From an uncultured Campylobacter sp. (GTDB taxonomy: Bacteria > Campylobacterota > Campylobacteria > Campylobacterales > Campylobacteraceae): a stretch of 38,671 nt of DNA. Position 1 is the stretch's first letter, and each line of letters begins with the position of its first letter. The stretch is taken from positions 1-38,671 of the forward strand of contig NZ_CALHIK010000044.1 of assembly GCF_938030785.1 (NCBI RefSeq), given 5' to 3'. Made by a program: the position numbers and the translations under genes. The notes under the pieces were generated by a model. The model searched no databases. It was given only the letters and a program-made list of their open reading frames with translations, and was not told where the DNA came from. Of this stretch, positions 24,052 to 32,597 are shown piece by piece.

Positions 24052-25109
24052 AATTCCCGCTCGATTATAAGGATAGCTTTGAAAAATCGCTGCTGTTTTG
24101 GCTCGTAAAATTCGTACGCTACAAGCTAAGCGCGCTATCGAATAAGGAGCTGAAAAACGACGCGTTGTTTCGCCGCGCGAGCCTGGCGCTAAATCACGAG
24201 GTAGCAAATATCAATGAACTCGAGCGACTCGCAAAAGACGCACGAAATGCAGGCCTTACAGGCATCAATACCTATTTTAACCCGCTTAAAAAATTTTACG
24301 AAGCTATCATGCAGTACGGTCTTGAGAGCATGAAAAATATCGACGAAGAGCTTTTGAGCGAAATTTTAGCTTCCATTACGGGCGGGCTGAGCGATGCGAG
24401 CAAAAAAAATTACCGAATCGCGCTGATAAATTTTTTCGGCTTCATCGACCGCCAAAACGAGCAGGACGGCACCTCGCACAACTACGGCATCGAGCTTAAG
24501 CACTGGGGCGGTATTAGCGGCAGCCGCGGCACGAAGCTTCCTGAGTTTATGAGCGAGGAGGAGTTGAAGCGGTTTTTGGACGCGATAAATCTAAGCGAGT
24601 TTCCCTCCTTTGCTCATCGCAACCGCCTAATCGTAAAAATCATCGTCTACACCGGCATCCGCGTGGGCGAGGCGATAAATTTAAAGCGCAAAGATATCGC
24701 GCCAGAGGGCGATCTTTTCATCATCCGAATCCGCGGCAAGGGCAATAAATACCGCATCGTGATGATCAAACGCCACCTAATCGAGGAGCATCTAAACGCT
24801 CTGGAGACGAATTTTGCAAACAAAGAGGGCTATCTTTTCGTCACCAAAAACGGCGCGCCGCTTACTCAGGCCTACGTCAGCGGCATCGTGGAGAAAATTT
24901 TAATGAGCGCGGGCATCCGCAAGGAAAAAAACGGCGCTCACATGCTGCGCCACACCTTCGCGACGATGCTTTACAAAAAGCAAAAGGACCTCGTGCTCGT
25001 CCAAGAAGCCCTCGGCCACGCGAGCCTCAATACTTCGCGCATCTACACCCACTTCGACAGCGACAAGCTGCGCCTTGCGGCGAAAGTTGCGGAGGAATTC
25101 GAAGAGTGA
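24048..25109 (+). CDS. xerH: XerH-type tyrosine recombinase
   Basis: A 353-residue tyrosine recombinase that would resolve chromosome dimers at a difH site with FtsK. All catalytic residues are visible: R205 (TGIRVGE), the beta-hairpin Lys K231 (RGKGNKYR), H298 and R301 (HMLRHTFA), H324 (GHAS) and nucleophile Y333 (RIYTHFD). The N-terminal SAM-like DNA-binding domain spans about residues 55-155. The length (XerC/D are about 300) and the position in an epsilonproteobacterial genome favour XerH, the single recombinase there, over a phage integrase. The start overlaps the AsmA-like gene stop. Its stop merges with an AAATTTTAAAATTT palindrome at 25109. Confidence 0.88.
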   Translation: MKFPLDYKDSFEKSLLFWLVKFVRYKLSALSNKELKNDALFRRASLALNHEVANINELERLAKDARNAGLTGINTYFNPLKKFYEAIMQYGLESMKNIDEELLSEILASITGGLSDASKKNYRIALINFFGFIDRQNEQDGTSHNYGIELKHWGGISGSRGTKLPEFMSEEELKRFLDAINLSEFPSFAHRNRLIVKIIVYTGIRVGEAINLKRKDIAPEGDLFIIRIRGKGNKYRIVMIKRHLIEEHLNALETNFANKEGYLFVTKNGAPLTQAYVSGIVEKILMSAGIRKEKNGAHMLRHTFATMLYKKQKDLVLVQEALGHASLNTSRIYTHFDSDKLRLAAKVAEEFEE

Positions 25110-25122
25110 AATTTTAAAATTT
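25109..25122. repeat. AAATTTTAAAATTT palindrome at the xerH stop
   Basis: A perfect 14-base palindrome whose first A is the last base of the xerH TGA. Similar repeat words at stop codons are seen after 4012, 34798 and 35930. Confidence 0.7.
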
Positions 25123-26105
25123 GCGGCGGAGCGAGGCTTGGTTAAGCATGAGTTCTTTTACGCTCGCGAAATTTGGCAGATTTGATATGTTTGATGCGAG
25201 AAGTTTGATATATTTTATGCGCGTAAAACTCGGCGGCGCGAAATTTAATAGGTTTGATTGCAGGCGAGCATGGTAAGCGCGGAATTTGATGGGCTTGATG
25301 TGCACAAAACCTAGCGAGGAAAAGTTCGGCACGTGTAAAATCAGACACACAAGAGATATACGGATGCCACTTTTAGCGGTTTCGATGCGCGCGCAAGGTC
25401 TAAATTTAAAATTTTACTTTGCGGTTTTGAGTTTTCTAATTCTAAAATTTTATCTTTTTAAAATTTAAACACAGCGCGGAGCTATCGGCGCTTAAAAATC
25501 TGTATCACCTTAAAATTTCGCCTTTTAAAATTTAGCTTTGAAATTTTAAGGGCAGCGAGTTTTGCGGAGGCAAGACCGCGCAAGCCGTATCTGAAATTTA
25601 TCTTGAAATTTTAAAGCGTAAACTTATCGGCAACGTACGCTTTCTGCGCTATGCAAACTTTTAAATTTAGCCGAACTGTTGGATTAAAACGAAGAAATTT
25701 CGCCCAAAAAGGGCGAAATTTCATTTCTTAGGGGATAAGAAAAGGAGTTGTGGGCTAAAAATTTAGCCCGAGATTTCGTCAAATCCGCGACCTACGCGGG
25801 AAAAGGAGCAAAAGACGAAATCTCGCGCCAAATTTATCAGACTTCAAGAAGCCAAACTATCCATCAAATTTTAACAAAGCCTGCGTTGCACCGAGTCTGT
25901 CGTAAATTTAAATTTAGACCGCATTTAAATTCCGCGCAAGCCAATCTGCACAAACTTAGCCATGCAACGATCATGCGTAAATTTACGACCGCTTAAGATC
26001 GCGCGCTTTGCTTAAATTTTAAAGCGCAGCGCAACACAAAATCGCACCGTGATATGAGCGGCGTTAAATTTAAATCGCCGCAACTTTTAATTCTACCGAA
26101 CGTAA
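25123..26105. other. Gene-free kilobase downstream of xerH
   Basis: The largest gene-free stretch of the window. It contains TTTGAT-rich degenerate repeats (25160-25310), AAATTTTA-type repeats (25390-25680) and a cluster of three strong inverted repeats (25694-25825). Frames at 25114-25350 (minus) and 25748-25996 (plus) lack family resemblance and proper ribosome spacing, and I do not call them genes. Confidence 0.55.
25694..25825. ncRNA. Candidate structured element: three consecutive inverted repeats
   Basis: First, GAAATTTCGCCC (25694-25705) pairs perfectly with GGGCGAAATTTC (25711-25722) around AAAAA. Second, GGGCTAAA (25752-25759) pairs with TTTAGCCC (25762-25769). Third, CGAGATTTCGTC (25769-25780) pairs perfectly with GACGAAATCTCG (25814-25825), enclosing CCGCG/CGCGG at 25785-25799. 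AAAAGGAG occurs twice between stems. It may be a small RNA, a terminator cluster or a recombination site; strand and function are unknown. Confidence 0.35.
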
Positions 26106-26169
26106 AGCCCTAAATTTAGAGGCTTTGCAGGCACTTGTTTACTGCGCCCGCAAAGCCAAATTTTTAGGC
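26106..26169 (-). terminator. Hairpin terminator after the rubrerythrin gene
   Basis: GGCTTTGCAGGC at 26121-26132 pairs with GCCCGCAAAGCC at 26146-26157 (one mismatch), and outer arms GCCCTAAATTTAG and CTAAAAATTTGG-like sequence extend the stem imperfectly. It begins immediately after the stop codon on the minus strand. Confidence 0.5.
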
Positions 26170-26814
26170 TTAAACGAGCCTTTGTTTTTTGAAATACTCG
26201 CGCGGAGCCTTGCAGAGCGGACAGGCGCCGGGAGCTTTCTTGCCGCGATGAACGTGGCCGCAGACCTCGCACACCCAAACTTCCTCGTCGAAGCTCTCGA
26301 AAAAACCCTCTTCTAGCAGGATCTTTTGAAGCTCGTTGTATTCGCGCTCGTGCTCCTCCTCGACCTTGCCGATAGCGTTAAAAAGGCGCGCTACCTCTTT
26401 TTTGCCCTCTTCGGTCGCGATTTCAGCGAAGCTCGGATACATGCTCTCGTGCTCGTAGCGCTCGCCGACGGCGGCATCGAGCAGATTTTTATCCATCTTA
26501 TCAAGCGGAATACCTGCAGCCGCGTGATGTGCCTTTAGCTCGGCTCTGGCGTGCCATTTTTCGTTTTCGGCAGCCTCGTAAAAATGTCGCGCGATGGCGT
26601 GAAAGCCCGCCTCTTTAGCCAAATCGCCGTAAAGATCGTATTTGTTGCGCGCTTGAGATTCGCCTGCGAACGCTTTCATCAAATTTACCTGCGTCAGATC
26701 CTCGGTGATACATTTCATCGGCTCGCCGCAGCAGCTAAGCGTACCGCCGCCAACTTTTTGAACTTCGACCTCCGCGCCGCACTTGTCGCATCTGTAAGTT
26801 TCGTACTGTCTCAT
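26170..26814 (-). CDS. rrc: Desulforubrerythrin (Rrc-type peroxide reductase)
   Basis: A 214-residue non-haem diiron protein that reduces hydrogen peroxide in the cytoplasm. It has three parts: an N-terminal desulforedoxin-like FeS4 site (YRCDKCG ... LSCCGEPM), a four-helix diiron domain with ExxH-type ligands (GESQARNKYDLYGDLAKEAG; EAAENEKWHARAE; ERYEHESMYP; GKVEEEHEREY), and a C-terminal rubredoxin domain (CEVCGHVHRG ... CPLC). This order matches C. jejuni Cj0012c, described as desulforubrerythrin. I use ATG 26814, preceded by GGGAG, over an ATG 18 bases upstream. It seems to be a single-gene unit; a minus-strand TATAAT lies at 26921-26916. Confidence 0.92.
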   Translation of the reverse strand: MRQYETYRCDKCGAEVEVQKVGGGTLSCCGEPMKCITEDLTQVNLMKAFAGESQARNKYDLYGDLAKEAGFHAIARHFYEAAENEKWHARAELKAHHAAAGIPLDKMDKNLLDAAVGERYEHESMYPSFAEIATEEGKKEVARLFNAIGKVEEEHEREYNELQKILLEEGFFESFDEEVWVCEVCGHVHRGKKAPGACPLCKAPREYFKKQRLV

Positions 26815-27308
26815 TTTCAACTCCCCTATCAAAGATTTTGCGGAATGATACCACAGCTACTATTAAATTTTACTTAATAAATTTTATTCTTTTCATAAAA
26901 GTTTATATTTTGAGAATTATAAAGTAAAATTTTCGGCGAAAAAACCTAAAATTCAGCTACTTTTCGGCTACTTTTCGGTTTTGACTAATCGCCGGCAAAA
27001 TTTAATTCATCTTTTAGGATATTTTCAAGCAATGAGCCAATATACATAAGGCCGAGCTTAAAAATACATAGCGATATAGGTGGCAGTTTTTGAATTTTGG
27101 CTTAAATTTTCTCTCAAATCAAAGATGATCAAAATTTCATGGCAAATACACGCAGCCATCCGATAGGTTACGGCATTCGGATAAAATTTGGACAAATTTA
27201 ATCTCTTGGAGCTTGGGCTTTAAATTTCTTTAAATTTAAAGATGAGCGTTGATAATTCTAAAATAAATTTAGCTCAGATCGCTAATTTAGCGTGCTTTAG
27301 CAAACGTT
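26815..27308. other. AT-rich gene-free spacer upstream of rrc
   Basis: No gene is visible in these 490 bases. The part near rrc is very AT-rich and holds TATAAT on the minus strand (26921-26916), a plausible rrc promoter. The remainder has scattered AAATTT words and no strong hairpin. Confidence 0.5.
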
Positions 27309-28028
27309 CTACGGGCAATCAAACATCACGATTCTACCGCTATGTTCGGCTATATCGATAAAATTTTTCGCTTCAAATTCCAGCCCGCAAATCGCACACG
27401 GCGGGAATTTTCCTATCGCTCGCTCGCCCAAAAGCTCGCAAATTCCGCCTATTGCGGGATTATGCCCGACGATAAAGATAGGCTCGTCCGCGCCGTTTCG
27501 GCTCGCTCTCAAAATATCTGCACCGGGCGCATCTTTTGGTGCGCCTTCGCTCGAAAAAATATCTTTCTTATGCGATTTTTCGGCACCGCTCACTGCGCCA
27601 TCACCCGCGCGGAAGCCTTTTAAGCGACCTTTTCTGCCATGGTTATTTTCGCCACAGCCGTTTTTATTTGAGAAGTCATCGCCCGCTATAAATTTATCGG
27701 CAGCGGGATCGTCCAAGTTTAAATTTAATCCGCCCGCATCGTCCAAGCCGCGAACAAACTCCGCCAAATCCCACAAATTTATATCATAAAGCTCGCGCGA
27801 AACTCTTAAAGCTCGCGACGCGCCCAACGCGGCTGCGATGATTCGCGCCGTCGTAAGTGCGCGAACTGCGGAGCTTGCGACGATGAGGCGCGGCAATAAA
27901 TTCTCGCTGCGTAAAAGCTCGCCCAGTCTCATCGCATCCTTTTCGCCTTTAGGGCTTAGCTCTCGCTCAAAATCGCTTCTGCCGCCGCTTTGCGCTTCGG
28001 CATGCCTAATAAAATATATCCTTTTCAT
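27309..28028 (-). CDS. SixA-like phosphohistidine phosphatase with an internal insertion
   Basis: A 239-residue member of the histidine phosphatase superfamily. The catalytic RHAE motif is at residues 8-11 (H9), SSAVRALTTARII near 52-64 carries the second Arg, and the distal His is H189 in IVGHNPAIGG. SixA removes phosphate from histidine-phosphotransfer domains, but many relatives have other targets. Residues about 98-180 are a low-complexity insertion (Gly/Asn/Asp/Lys-rich, including LNLNL) absent from ordinary SixA proteins; without it the length would be about 157, the usual size. AAAGGGCGCAG precedes the ATG. The rhomboid gene lies upstream on the same strand. Confidence 0.8.
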   Translation of the reverse strand: MKRIYFIRHAEAQSGGRSDFERELSPKGEKDAMRLGELLRSENLLPRLIVASSAVRALTTARIIAAALGASRALRVSRELYDINLWDLAEFVRGLDDAGGLNLNLDDPAADKFIAGDDFSNKNGCGENNHGRKGRLKGFRAGDGAVSGAEKSHKKDIFSSEGAPKDAPGADILRASRNGADEPIFIVGHNPAIGGICELLGERAIGKFPPCAICGLEFEAKNFIDIAEHSGRIVMFDCP

Positions 28029-28072
28029 CTGCGCCCTTTCATAAAATTTTACATAAAATTTCGCGCTAAATT

Positions 28073-28630
28073 CTACAAAATTCTAAATCTTTTCTGGATC
28101 AGTCCGAAGCCGTAACCGACCGCAAAGCCCGCTATGTGCGCGTACCACGCCACGTTTACGCCCATTAGCATCGGCAGGAAGCTCATCAGCAGTATCGCGA
28201 CGAAGATCCCGCCCGCGCCTCGCCTGTCAAAGCACGCGATGATACCCAAAAGCACGCATATTGCGCCGCTTGCGCCCACTATATTTACGAGCTCGCCTCT
28301 ACTTAGCGCGTACCAAACGTAAATGAGGCAAAGCGCGCCGGTAAGCAGGCCGCCTGCGATGTAAAGCAGCGCAAATTTCACCCCGCCGAACGCCCGCTCC
28401 AAAATCCCACCGAACTGATACAAAACCGCCATATTCATCGCCAGATGCGCGATGCCGCCGTGCATAAAAAAGGAGCTTAGAAGCTGCCACGGCATGCCCT
28501 CGAAAAAGTATGGATTGAGCCCGAAAACCATGTAGGATCTAAAGCCCCAAAGCTCCTCCAGCGCGAATGAGAGCGCGAAGAATAGGACGTTTAGCACGAT
28601 GAGAGCGAGCGTAAATTTGCCTGATTGCAT
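28073..28630 (-). CDS. Rhomboid-family intramembrane serine protease
   Basis: A 185-residue membrane protein with six hydrophobic segments, the minimal rhomboid core. The catalytic serine is S121 in GASGAI and the catalytic histidine H165 in YAHIAGF. HGGIAHLAMNM (H57, H62, N66) is the conserved oxyanion-hole stretch in the second helix. It would cleave transmembrane substrates in the inner membrane; no substrate can be inferred. AAGGAATTTT stands before the ATG. It lies upstream of the SixA-like gene with a 44-base gap, so the two may be co-transcribed. Confidence 0.88.
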   Translation of the reverse strand: MQSGKFTLALIVLNVLFFALSFALEELWGFRSYMVFGLNPYFFEGMPWQLLSSFFMHGGIAHLAMNMAVLYQFGGILERAFGGVKFALLYIAGGLLTGALCLIYVWYALSRGELVNIVGASGAICVLLGIIACFDRRGAGGIFVAILLMSFLPMLMGVNVAWYAHIAGFAVGYGFGLIQKRFRIL

Positions 28631-29193
28631 AAAATTCCTTAAATTTTCCGCGCATAGTAGCGAAATTTCGGTTAAATTTACGATGAAATTTCGCGGCCGT
28701 GCTTTATAGCAAGATTGAAGTTGATTTAAAATGGCGCTATCTGCGATGAAATTTAAAAAGGCGCGACGCGTGCACGTATGCTCTCTCCAACGCAGAACCG
28801 ACTTTGTGTTACGTAAAAAAACGCGCTGAAATTTTAAGCGTAAATTTTAAATTAAATATGAAAGCTACGCATTTATTTTATCGCGTATCGCGCTTACTCG
28901 TTTAAGCGCTTCGCATTCGGACAAGCTTTGAAATTTGACGCAAATCTTGCGGGTTTCTCGCGGATTTAAATTTTTAAATTTAGGCTTTAATTTAAATTGA
29001 AAATTCCGGCGGGCTTAAATTAGCTTTGAAATTTTAAAATTCTATCCAGCCTTAAATTTAACAATTAGAATTATGTATTTCGCAGTGTTTCGCGCGCGTG
29101 GATACTAAGCCTGAGCGCAAACCCTACACGCAATTCCCCGTATCAAATTCCACGCTAAAATTTTAAAATTACCCCTAAGAAATTTCAGAAATT
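28631..29193. other. Gene-free spacer with AAATTT-type repeats
   Basis: About 560 bases with no credible frame on either strand. Degenerate AAATTTTAAAATTC words occur at about 29028-29041 and 29156-29170. No promoter or terminator stands out. Confidence 0.5.
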
Positions 29194-29829
29194 TTAATCG
29201 TTCACCCGCCCGTATCCTGCGAAGCGATTCGACGCCAGACAGCTTATGCGGTCTCTGCCGCAGCGGACGATATAGCTATTTTCCATCTTTCGCCCCGCAA
29301 TGTGGACGTTCTTTTTATTTAAATTTACAAAATCCGCTTGATTTCTACCGCGGGTATTGTGGACGAATTTCACGCGTCCGTCGGGATATATCTCGCGCAC
29401 GATGCCGATGTGGCTGATCTCGTTGCTAATCTTGCCTTTATTGGAGCGCAAAGTGTTTTGAAAAAACACCAGATCCCCTACCCGCGGCGTATTGCTCAAT
29501 AAATTTTTGCGGCTGTAATAATTATAGATCGCCTGGGATTTGCGTCCGTTAGTGAAGTATTTCGGCAGATCCTTCGAGTTAAAAAACAGCTCGTCGTGCT
29601 TGCTGTTTAGCACGGTGATAAACCCGCTGCAATCTCCTCCCGCGCGAGTGCCGGTATAACCGTCCACCGACGCGATTAGCGGGCGGTTGAACTGGCTTCC
29701 TGGTATGGAGGTTATCCCCTCTTCGCGATCGTTTAAGACATACTCCTGCTGACTGCCCGCGGACGGGGTTTTTGAGGAGCAACCGACCAGCAAAAACGCA
29801 CCCAAAGCGCAGATAATTATTCCTTTCAT
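29194..29829 (-). CDS. NlpC/P60-type cell-wall hydrolase lipoprotein
   Basis: A 211-residue lipoprotein (lipobox LLVGC, lipidated C17) with an NlpC/P60-like cysteine peptidase domain. The catalytic Cys is C67 in GGDCSGFI, the His is H140 in EISHIGIV, and H157 (KFVHNTRG) is the likely third residue. PRVGDLVFFQ is the characteristic strand between them. Such enzymes cut peptide bonds in peptidoglycan. The C-terminal 40 residues are basic with two cysteines. AAGGATATAA precedes the ATG. It is divergent from murA, with a 109-base shared promoter region. Confidence 0.82.
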   Translation of the reverse strand: MKGIIICALGAFLLVGCSSKTPSAGSQQEYVLNDREEGITSIPGSQFNRPLIASVDGYTGTRAGGDCSGFITVLNSKHDELFFNSKDLPKYFTNGRKSQAIYNYYSRKNLLSNTPRVGDLVFFQNTLRSNKGKISNEISHIGIVREIYPDGRVKFVHNTRGRNQADFVNLNKKNVHIAGRKMENSYIVRCGRDRISCLASNRFAGYGRVND

Positions 29830-29907
29830 TTATATCCTTAATTAAAATTAATAGCGCAATTTTAGCGCCTGGCGGTAACAAAATGGTAACTTTAAAGCTA
29901 AATTCTG

Positions 29908-29913
29908 TATAAT
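29908..29913 (+). promoter_or_regulatory. Probable -10 box for murA-moeA
   Basis: TATAAT preceded by TG (TGTATAAT, extended -10), 26 bases before the murA ATG at 29939; GGAG follows as ribosome site. Confidence 0.55.
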
Positions 29914-29938
29914 TATTTAAATTTTACACGGAGAAATC

Positions 29939-31207
29939 ATGCATTATCTACGAATTAACGGAGGCAAAAAACTAAGCGGCAGCGTCAAAATAAGCGGCGC
30001 AAAAAACGCCGCACTGCCGCTCATAGCTCTATCTATCCTTTCAAAAAACGAAGTCGTAATTAAAAATTTACCCGCAGTTTCCGATATCCACACGCTAATT
30101 CAGCTACTTTCAAATTTAGGCGCAAAGTGCGAGTTTATTGACGCCAACACCGCCAAAATCGATCCGCGCGAGATAAACTCGACCAAGGCGATCTACGATA
30201 TAGTGCGCAAAATGCGCGCTTCGATCTTGGTGCTGGGGCCGCTTTTGGCGCGATTTAGACACTGCGAGGTAAGCCTTCCAGGGGGCTGTGCGATCGGTGC
30301 AAGACCGATCGATCTACACCTTAGCGCGCTTGAAAAGATGGGCGCGGAGGTTAAGATCGAGCAGGGTTACGTCGTTTGTACCGCAAAAAAAGGGCTTAAG
30401 GGCGCGACTATAAATTTTGACAAAATTACCGTCACCGGCACCGAAAACATCGTAATGGCGGCAGCTTTAGCAAGCGGCACCACGCATATCATAAACGCGG
30501 CAAAAGAGCCCGAAGTAATCGCCGTTTGCAACGCATTAAAAGGCGCAGGCATCGACATAGAGGGCATCGGCACAAACGAGATCCTCATCAAAGGAAGCGG
30601 CGGCAAGCTTTTAGATTTAGGCGAAATTTCAATCATCCCCGATCGCATCGAAGCGGGTACCTATCTGTGCGCAGGCGCGATCACCGGTTCCCGCATCACG
30701 ATCACGCACGCTTGCGCGGCTCATCTTGGCGCCGTGCTTGCAAAATTTGAAGATATGGGTTTTAAATTTGAAATTTCAAGCGGCGGCGACGAGATAACGA
30801 TCTTGCCCGCTTCAAAGATCAAACCAGTTGAGATCATCACGAGCGAATATCCGGGCTTTCCTACCGATATGCAGGCGCAGTTTATGGCGCTTGCGTGCAT
30901 CTCCTCGGGCGTCAGCACCATCGACGAGAGGCTTTTTGAAAACCGCTTTATGCACGTAAGCGAACTTTCACGAATGGGCGCAGATATCCGCCTAAACGGA
31001 CACATCGCGACGATCAGCGGCAGCAAGCTAAACGGCGCGGACGTGATGGCTACCGATCTGCGCGCCAGTTCGGCGCTCGTTTTAGCCGCCCTTGCGGCGC
31101 GCGGCGAGAGCAAAATACATAGAATTTACCACCTAGATCGCGGCTACGAAAAGCTCGAGGAAAAGCTTAGCGCGCTCGGCGCGAGCATAGAAAGGCTAAA
31201 AGAATGA
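29939..31207 (+). CDS. murA: UDP-N-acetylglucosamine 1-carboxyvinyltransferase
   Basis: MurA (422 residues, standard length) transfers enolpyruvate from PEP to UDP-GlcNAc, the first committed step of peptidoglycan synthesis in the cytoplasm. K22 in SGAKNAALP and the active-site cysteine C117 in LPGGCAIGARPIDLH match the E. coli enzyme, so it should be fosfomycin-sensitive at that residue. EYPGFPTDMQAQFMAL and DLRASSALVLAAL are further family blocks. The gene has its own promoter and ends in an ATGA overlap with moeA, a pairing also recalled from C. jejuni (Cj0858c/Cj0857c). Confidence 0.97.
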   Translation: MHYLRINGGKKLSGSVKISGAKNAALPLIALSILSKNEVVIKNLPAVSDIHTLIQLLSNLGAKCEFIDANTAKIDPREINSTKAIYDIVRKMRASILVLGPLLARFRHCEVSLPGGCAIGARPIDLHLSALEKMGAEVKIEQGYVVCTAKKGLKGATINFDKITVTGTENIVMAAALASGTTHIINAAKEPEVIAVCNALKGAGIDIEGIGTNEILIKGSGGKLLDLGEISIIPDRIEAGTYLCAGAITGSRITITHACAAHLGAVLAKFEDMGFKFEISSGGDEITILPASKIKPVEIITSEYPGFPTDMQAQFMALACISSGVSTIDERLFENRFMHVSELSRMGADIRLNGHIATISGSKLNGADVMATDLRASSALVLAALAARGESKIHRIYHLDRGYEKLEEKLSALGASIERLKE

Positions 31208-32385
31208 TAGATATTTCAAATGCGATAGAGCTTGCTTTGGGACGCGTCCTGCCTCTTCGCGGCACTGAAGTTTTAACGCTAGAGGATGCTTTGGGGCGGG
31301 TTTTGAGCGAGGATATTACGGCGCGTAAAGATATGCCTGGCTTTGATAACTCCGCGCTGGACGGATATGCCTACAACAGCGCCGCCGTGGATAAAATTTT
31401 AAAGATAAAAGAGCCTACGATCTTTGCCGGCGATAAAAATTTTTACGAAATTTCAGAGCTACAGGCTCAAAAGATCATGACCGGCGCACCGATGCCAGCA
31501 GGCGCAGACGGCATTGTTAGGCTTGAGGACGTGGAGCCTAAAAACGGCGAGCTACGGCTGCCGCAAGATATCAAAATCGGCGACGGCTTTCGCAAAAAAG
31601 GCGAGGAGGTGCGCGCGGGCGAAATTTTACTCCGCGCATCGGAGGTGCTTAGCCCCGCAAAGATCATGCTTTTAGCCGCGCAGGGAATCTATGAAATAAG
31701 CGTCTTTACCCTGCCGAAAATCGCTCTGTTTTCCACGGGCGACGAGCTTAAAGAGCCTTGGCAGAGCGCGGACGAGCGCGAAATTTACAACGCCAACTCA
31801 AGCGGAATTCGCGCGCTATTAAGCGAGGCGGGCTTTGCAAGCGAATATTTAGGCATAATCCGCGACGAAAAATCCGCCGTGGTAGAGGCGCTGAGATCGG
31901 CTTGCGAGAAATTTGACGTCGTAATCTCAAGCGGCGGAGCTAGCGCCGGAGAGGCTGATTTTATGCAAAAAGCGCTCGAGGATCTGGGCTTTGCGAGAGT
32001 TTTTGATCATATCAACGTAAAGCCCGGCAGACCTACGAAATGCTATGAAAAGGACGGTAAATTCGTCTTTGCGATGGCTGGCAATCCTTTGGCGGCATTT
32101 ATTCAGACCCGCGTGCTGTTTTTGCCGATTTTGCGAAAAATTTCAGGCGAAGGCGGCGAATGCCTAAATCCCGAGCCGATACTCGCTACGGCAAAGGGCA
32201 GGATCAAATCCAGACCTTCCCGCATCGATATAACTCTAGGCATCTACAAAGACGGCGGATTTACGCCCGTGCAGACGCAATCGGGAATGATAAAACCGCT
32301 CTCGCTTTGCACCCATTATTTCGTATCGTCCGCTTCGGGCGAAACGGCGGAAAAGGGAGAAATTATAAAAATTTATGAAATTTAA
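31204..32385 (+). CDS. moeA: Molybdopterin molybdenumtransferase MoeA
   Basis: MoeA (393 residues) inserts molybdenum into adenylylated molybdopterin in the cytoplasm, serving Mo/W enzymes such as formate dehydrogenase and nitrate reductase. Domains and motifs are complete: PGFDNSALDGYAY (about 45-57), MTGAPMPAGADGIVRLEDV (about 93-111), FSTGDEL, SSGGASAGEADF, and VKPGRPTKCYEKDGKFVFAMAGNPLAA. The ATG overlaps the murA stop, so expression is tied to murA although the pathways are unrelated. A second moeA elsewhere in the genome is possible, as in C. jejuni. Confidence 0.95.
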   Translation: MIDISNAIELALGRVLPLRGTEVLTLEDALGRVLSEDITARKDMPGFDNSALDGYAYNSAAVDKILKIKEPTIFAGDKNFYEISELQAQKIMTGAPMPAGADGIVRLEDVEPKNGELRLPQDIKIGDGFRKKGEEVRAGEILLRASEVLSPAKIMLLAAQGIYEISVFTLPKIALFSTGDELKEPWQSADEREIYNANSSGIRALLSEAGFASEYLGIIRDEKSAVVEALRSACEKFDVVISSGGASAGEADFMQKALEDLGFARVFDHINVKPGRPTKCYEKDGKFVFAMAGNPLAAFIQTRVLFLPILRKISGEGGECLNPEPILATAKGRIKSRPSRIDITLGIYKDGGFTPVQTQSGMIKPLSLCTHYFVSSASGETAEKGEIIKIYEI

Positions 32386-32396
32386 GCGAGAAATTA

Positions 32397-32425
32397 TTGA
32401 CAAATGAAAATTTATAGGTTAAAAT
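32397..32425 (+). promoter_or_regulatory. Consensus sigma70 promoter for tRNA-Gly
   Basis: TTGACA at 32397-32402 and TAAAAT at 32420-32425 with exactly 17 bases between. The best promoter in the window, about 22 bases before the tRNA 5' end. Confidence 0.75.
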
Positions 32426-32446
32426 CGCGCTTCATCTTTACCGCAT

Positions 32447-32521
32447 GCGGGAATAGCTCAGTGGTAGAGCGCAACCTTGCCATGGTTGATGTCGCGAGTT
32501 CGACTCTCGTTTCCCGCTCCA
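32447..32521 (+). tRNA. tRNA-Gly (GCC)
   Basis: A 75-base cloverleaf. GCGGGAA pairs with TTCCCGC in the acceptor stem, GCTC with GAGC in the D stem, and CAACC with GGTTG in the anticodon stem around loop TTGCCAT (anticodon GCC). GCGAG pairs with CTCGT-side sequence in the T arm around TTCGACT. CCA is encoded in the DNA. Confidence 0.95.
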
Positions 32522-32597
32522 TTTCAACTTCAAATTTTAAAATTCTTTCCGTTCCGCTCGCTTTTAAACCGCAAAATTTCGATATGAAAGCCTTGAA

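Noticed and set aside
24048..25109. Phage or integrative-element integrase
   Set aside because: It is coupled to an AsmA-like envelope gene, lies near no tRNA or phage genes, and has the size and motifs of XerH.
25748..25996. 82-codon frame starting with TTG after AAAAGGAG
   Set aside because: The ribosome-like sequence touches the start codon with no spacing, and the start lies within a series of hairpins. No family resemblance; better explained as structured RNA or repeat DNA.
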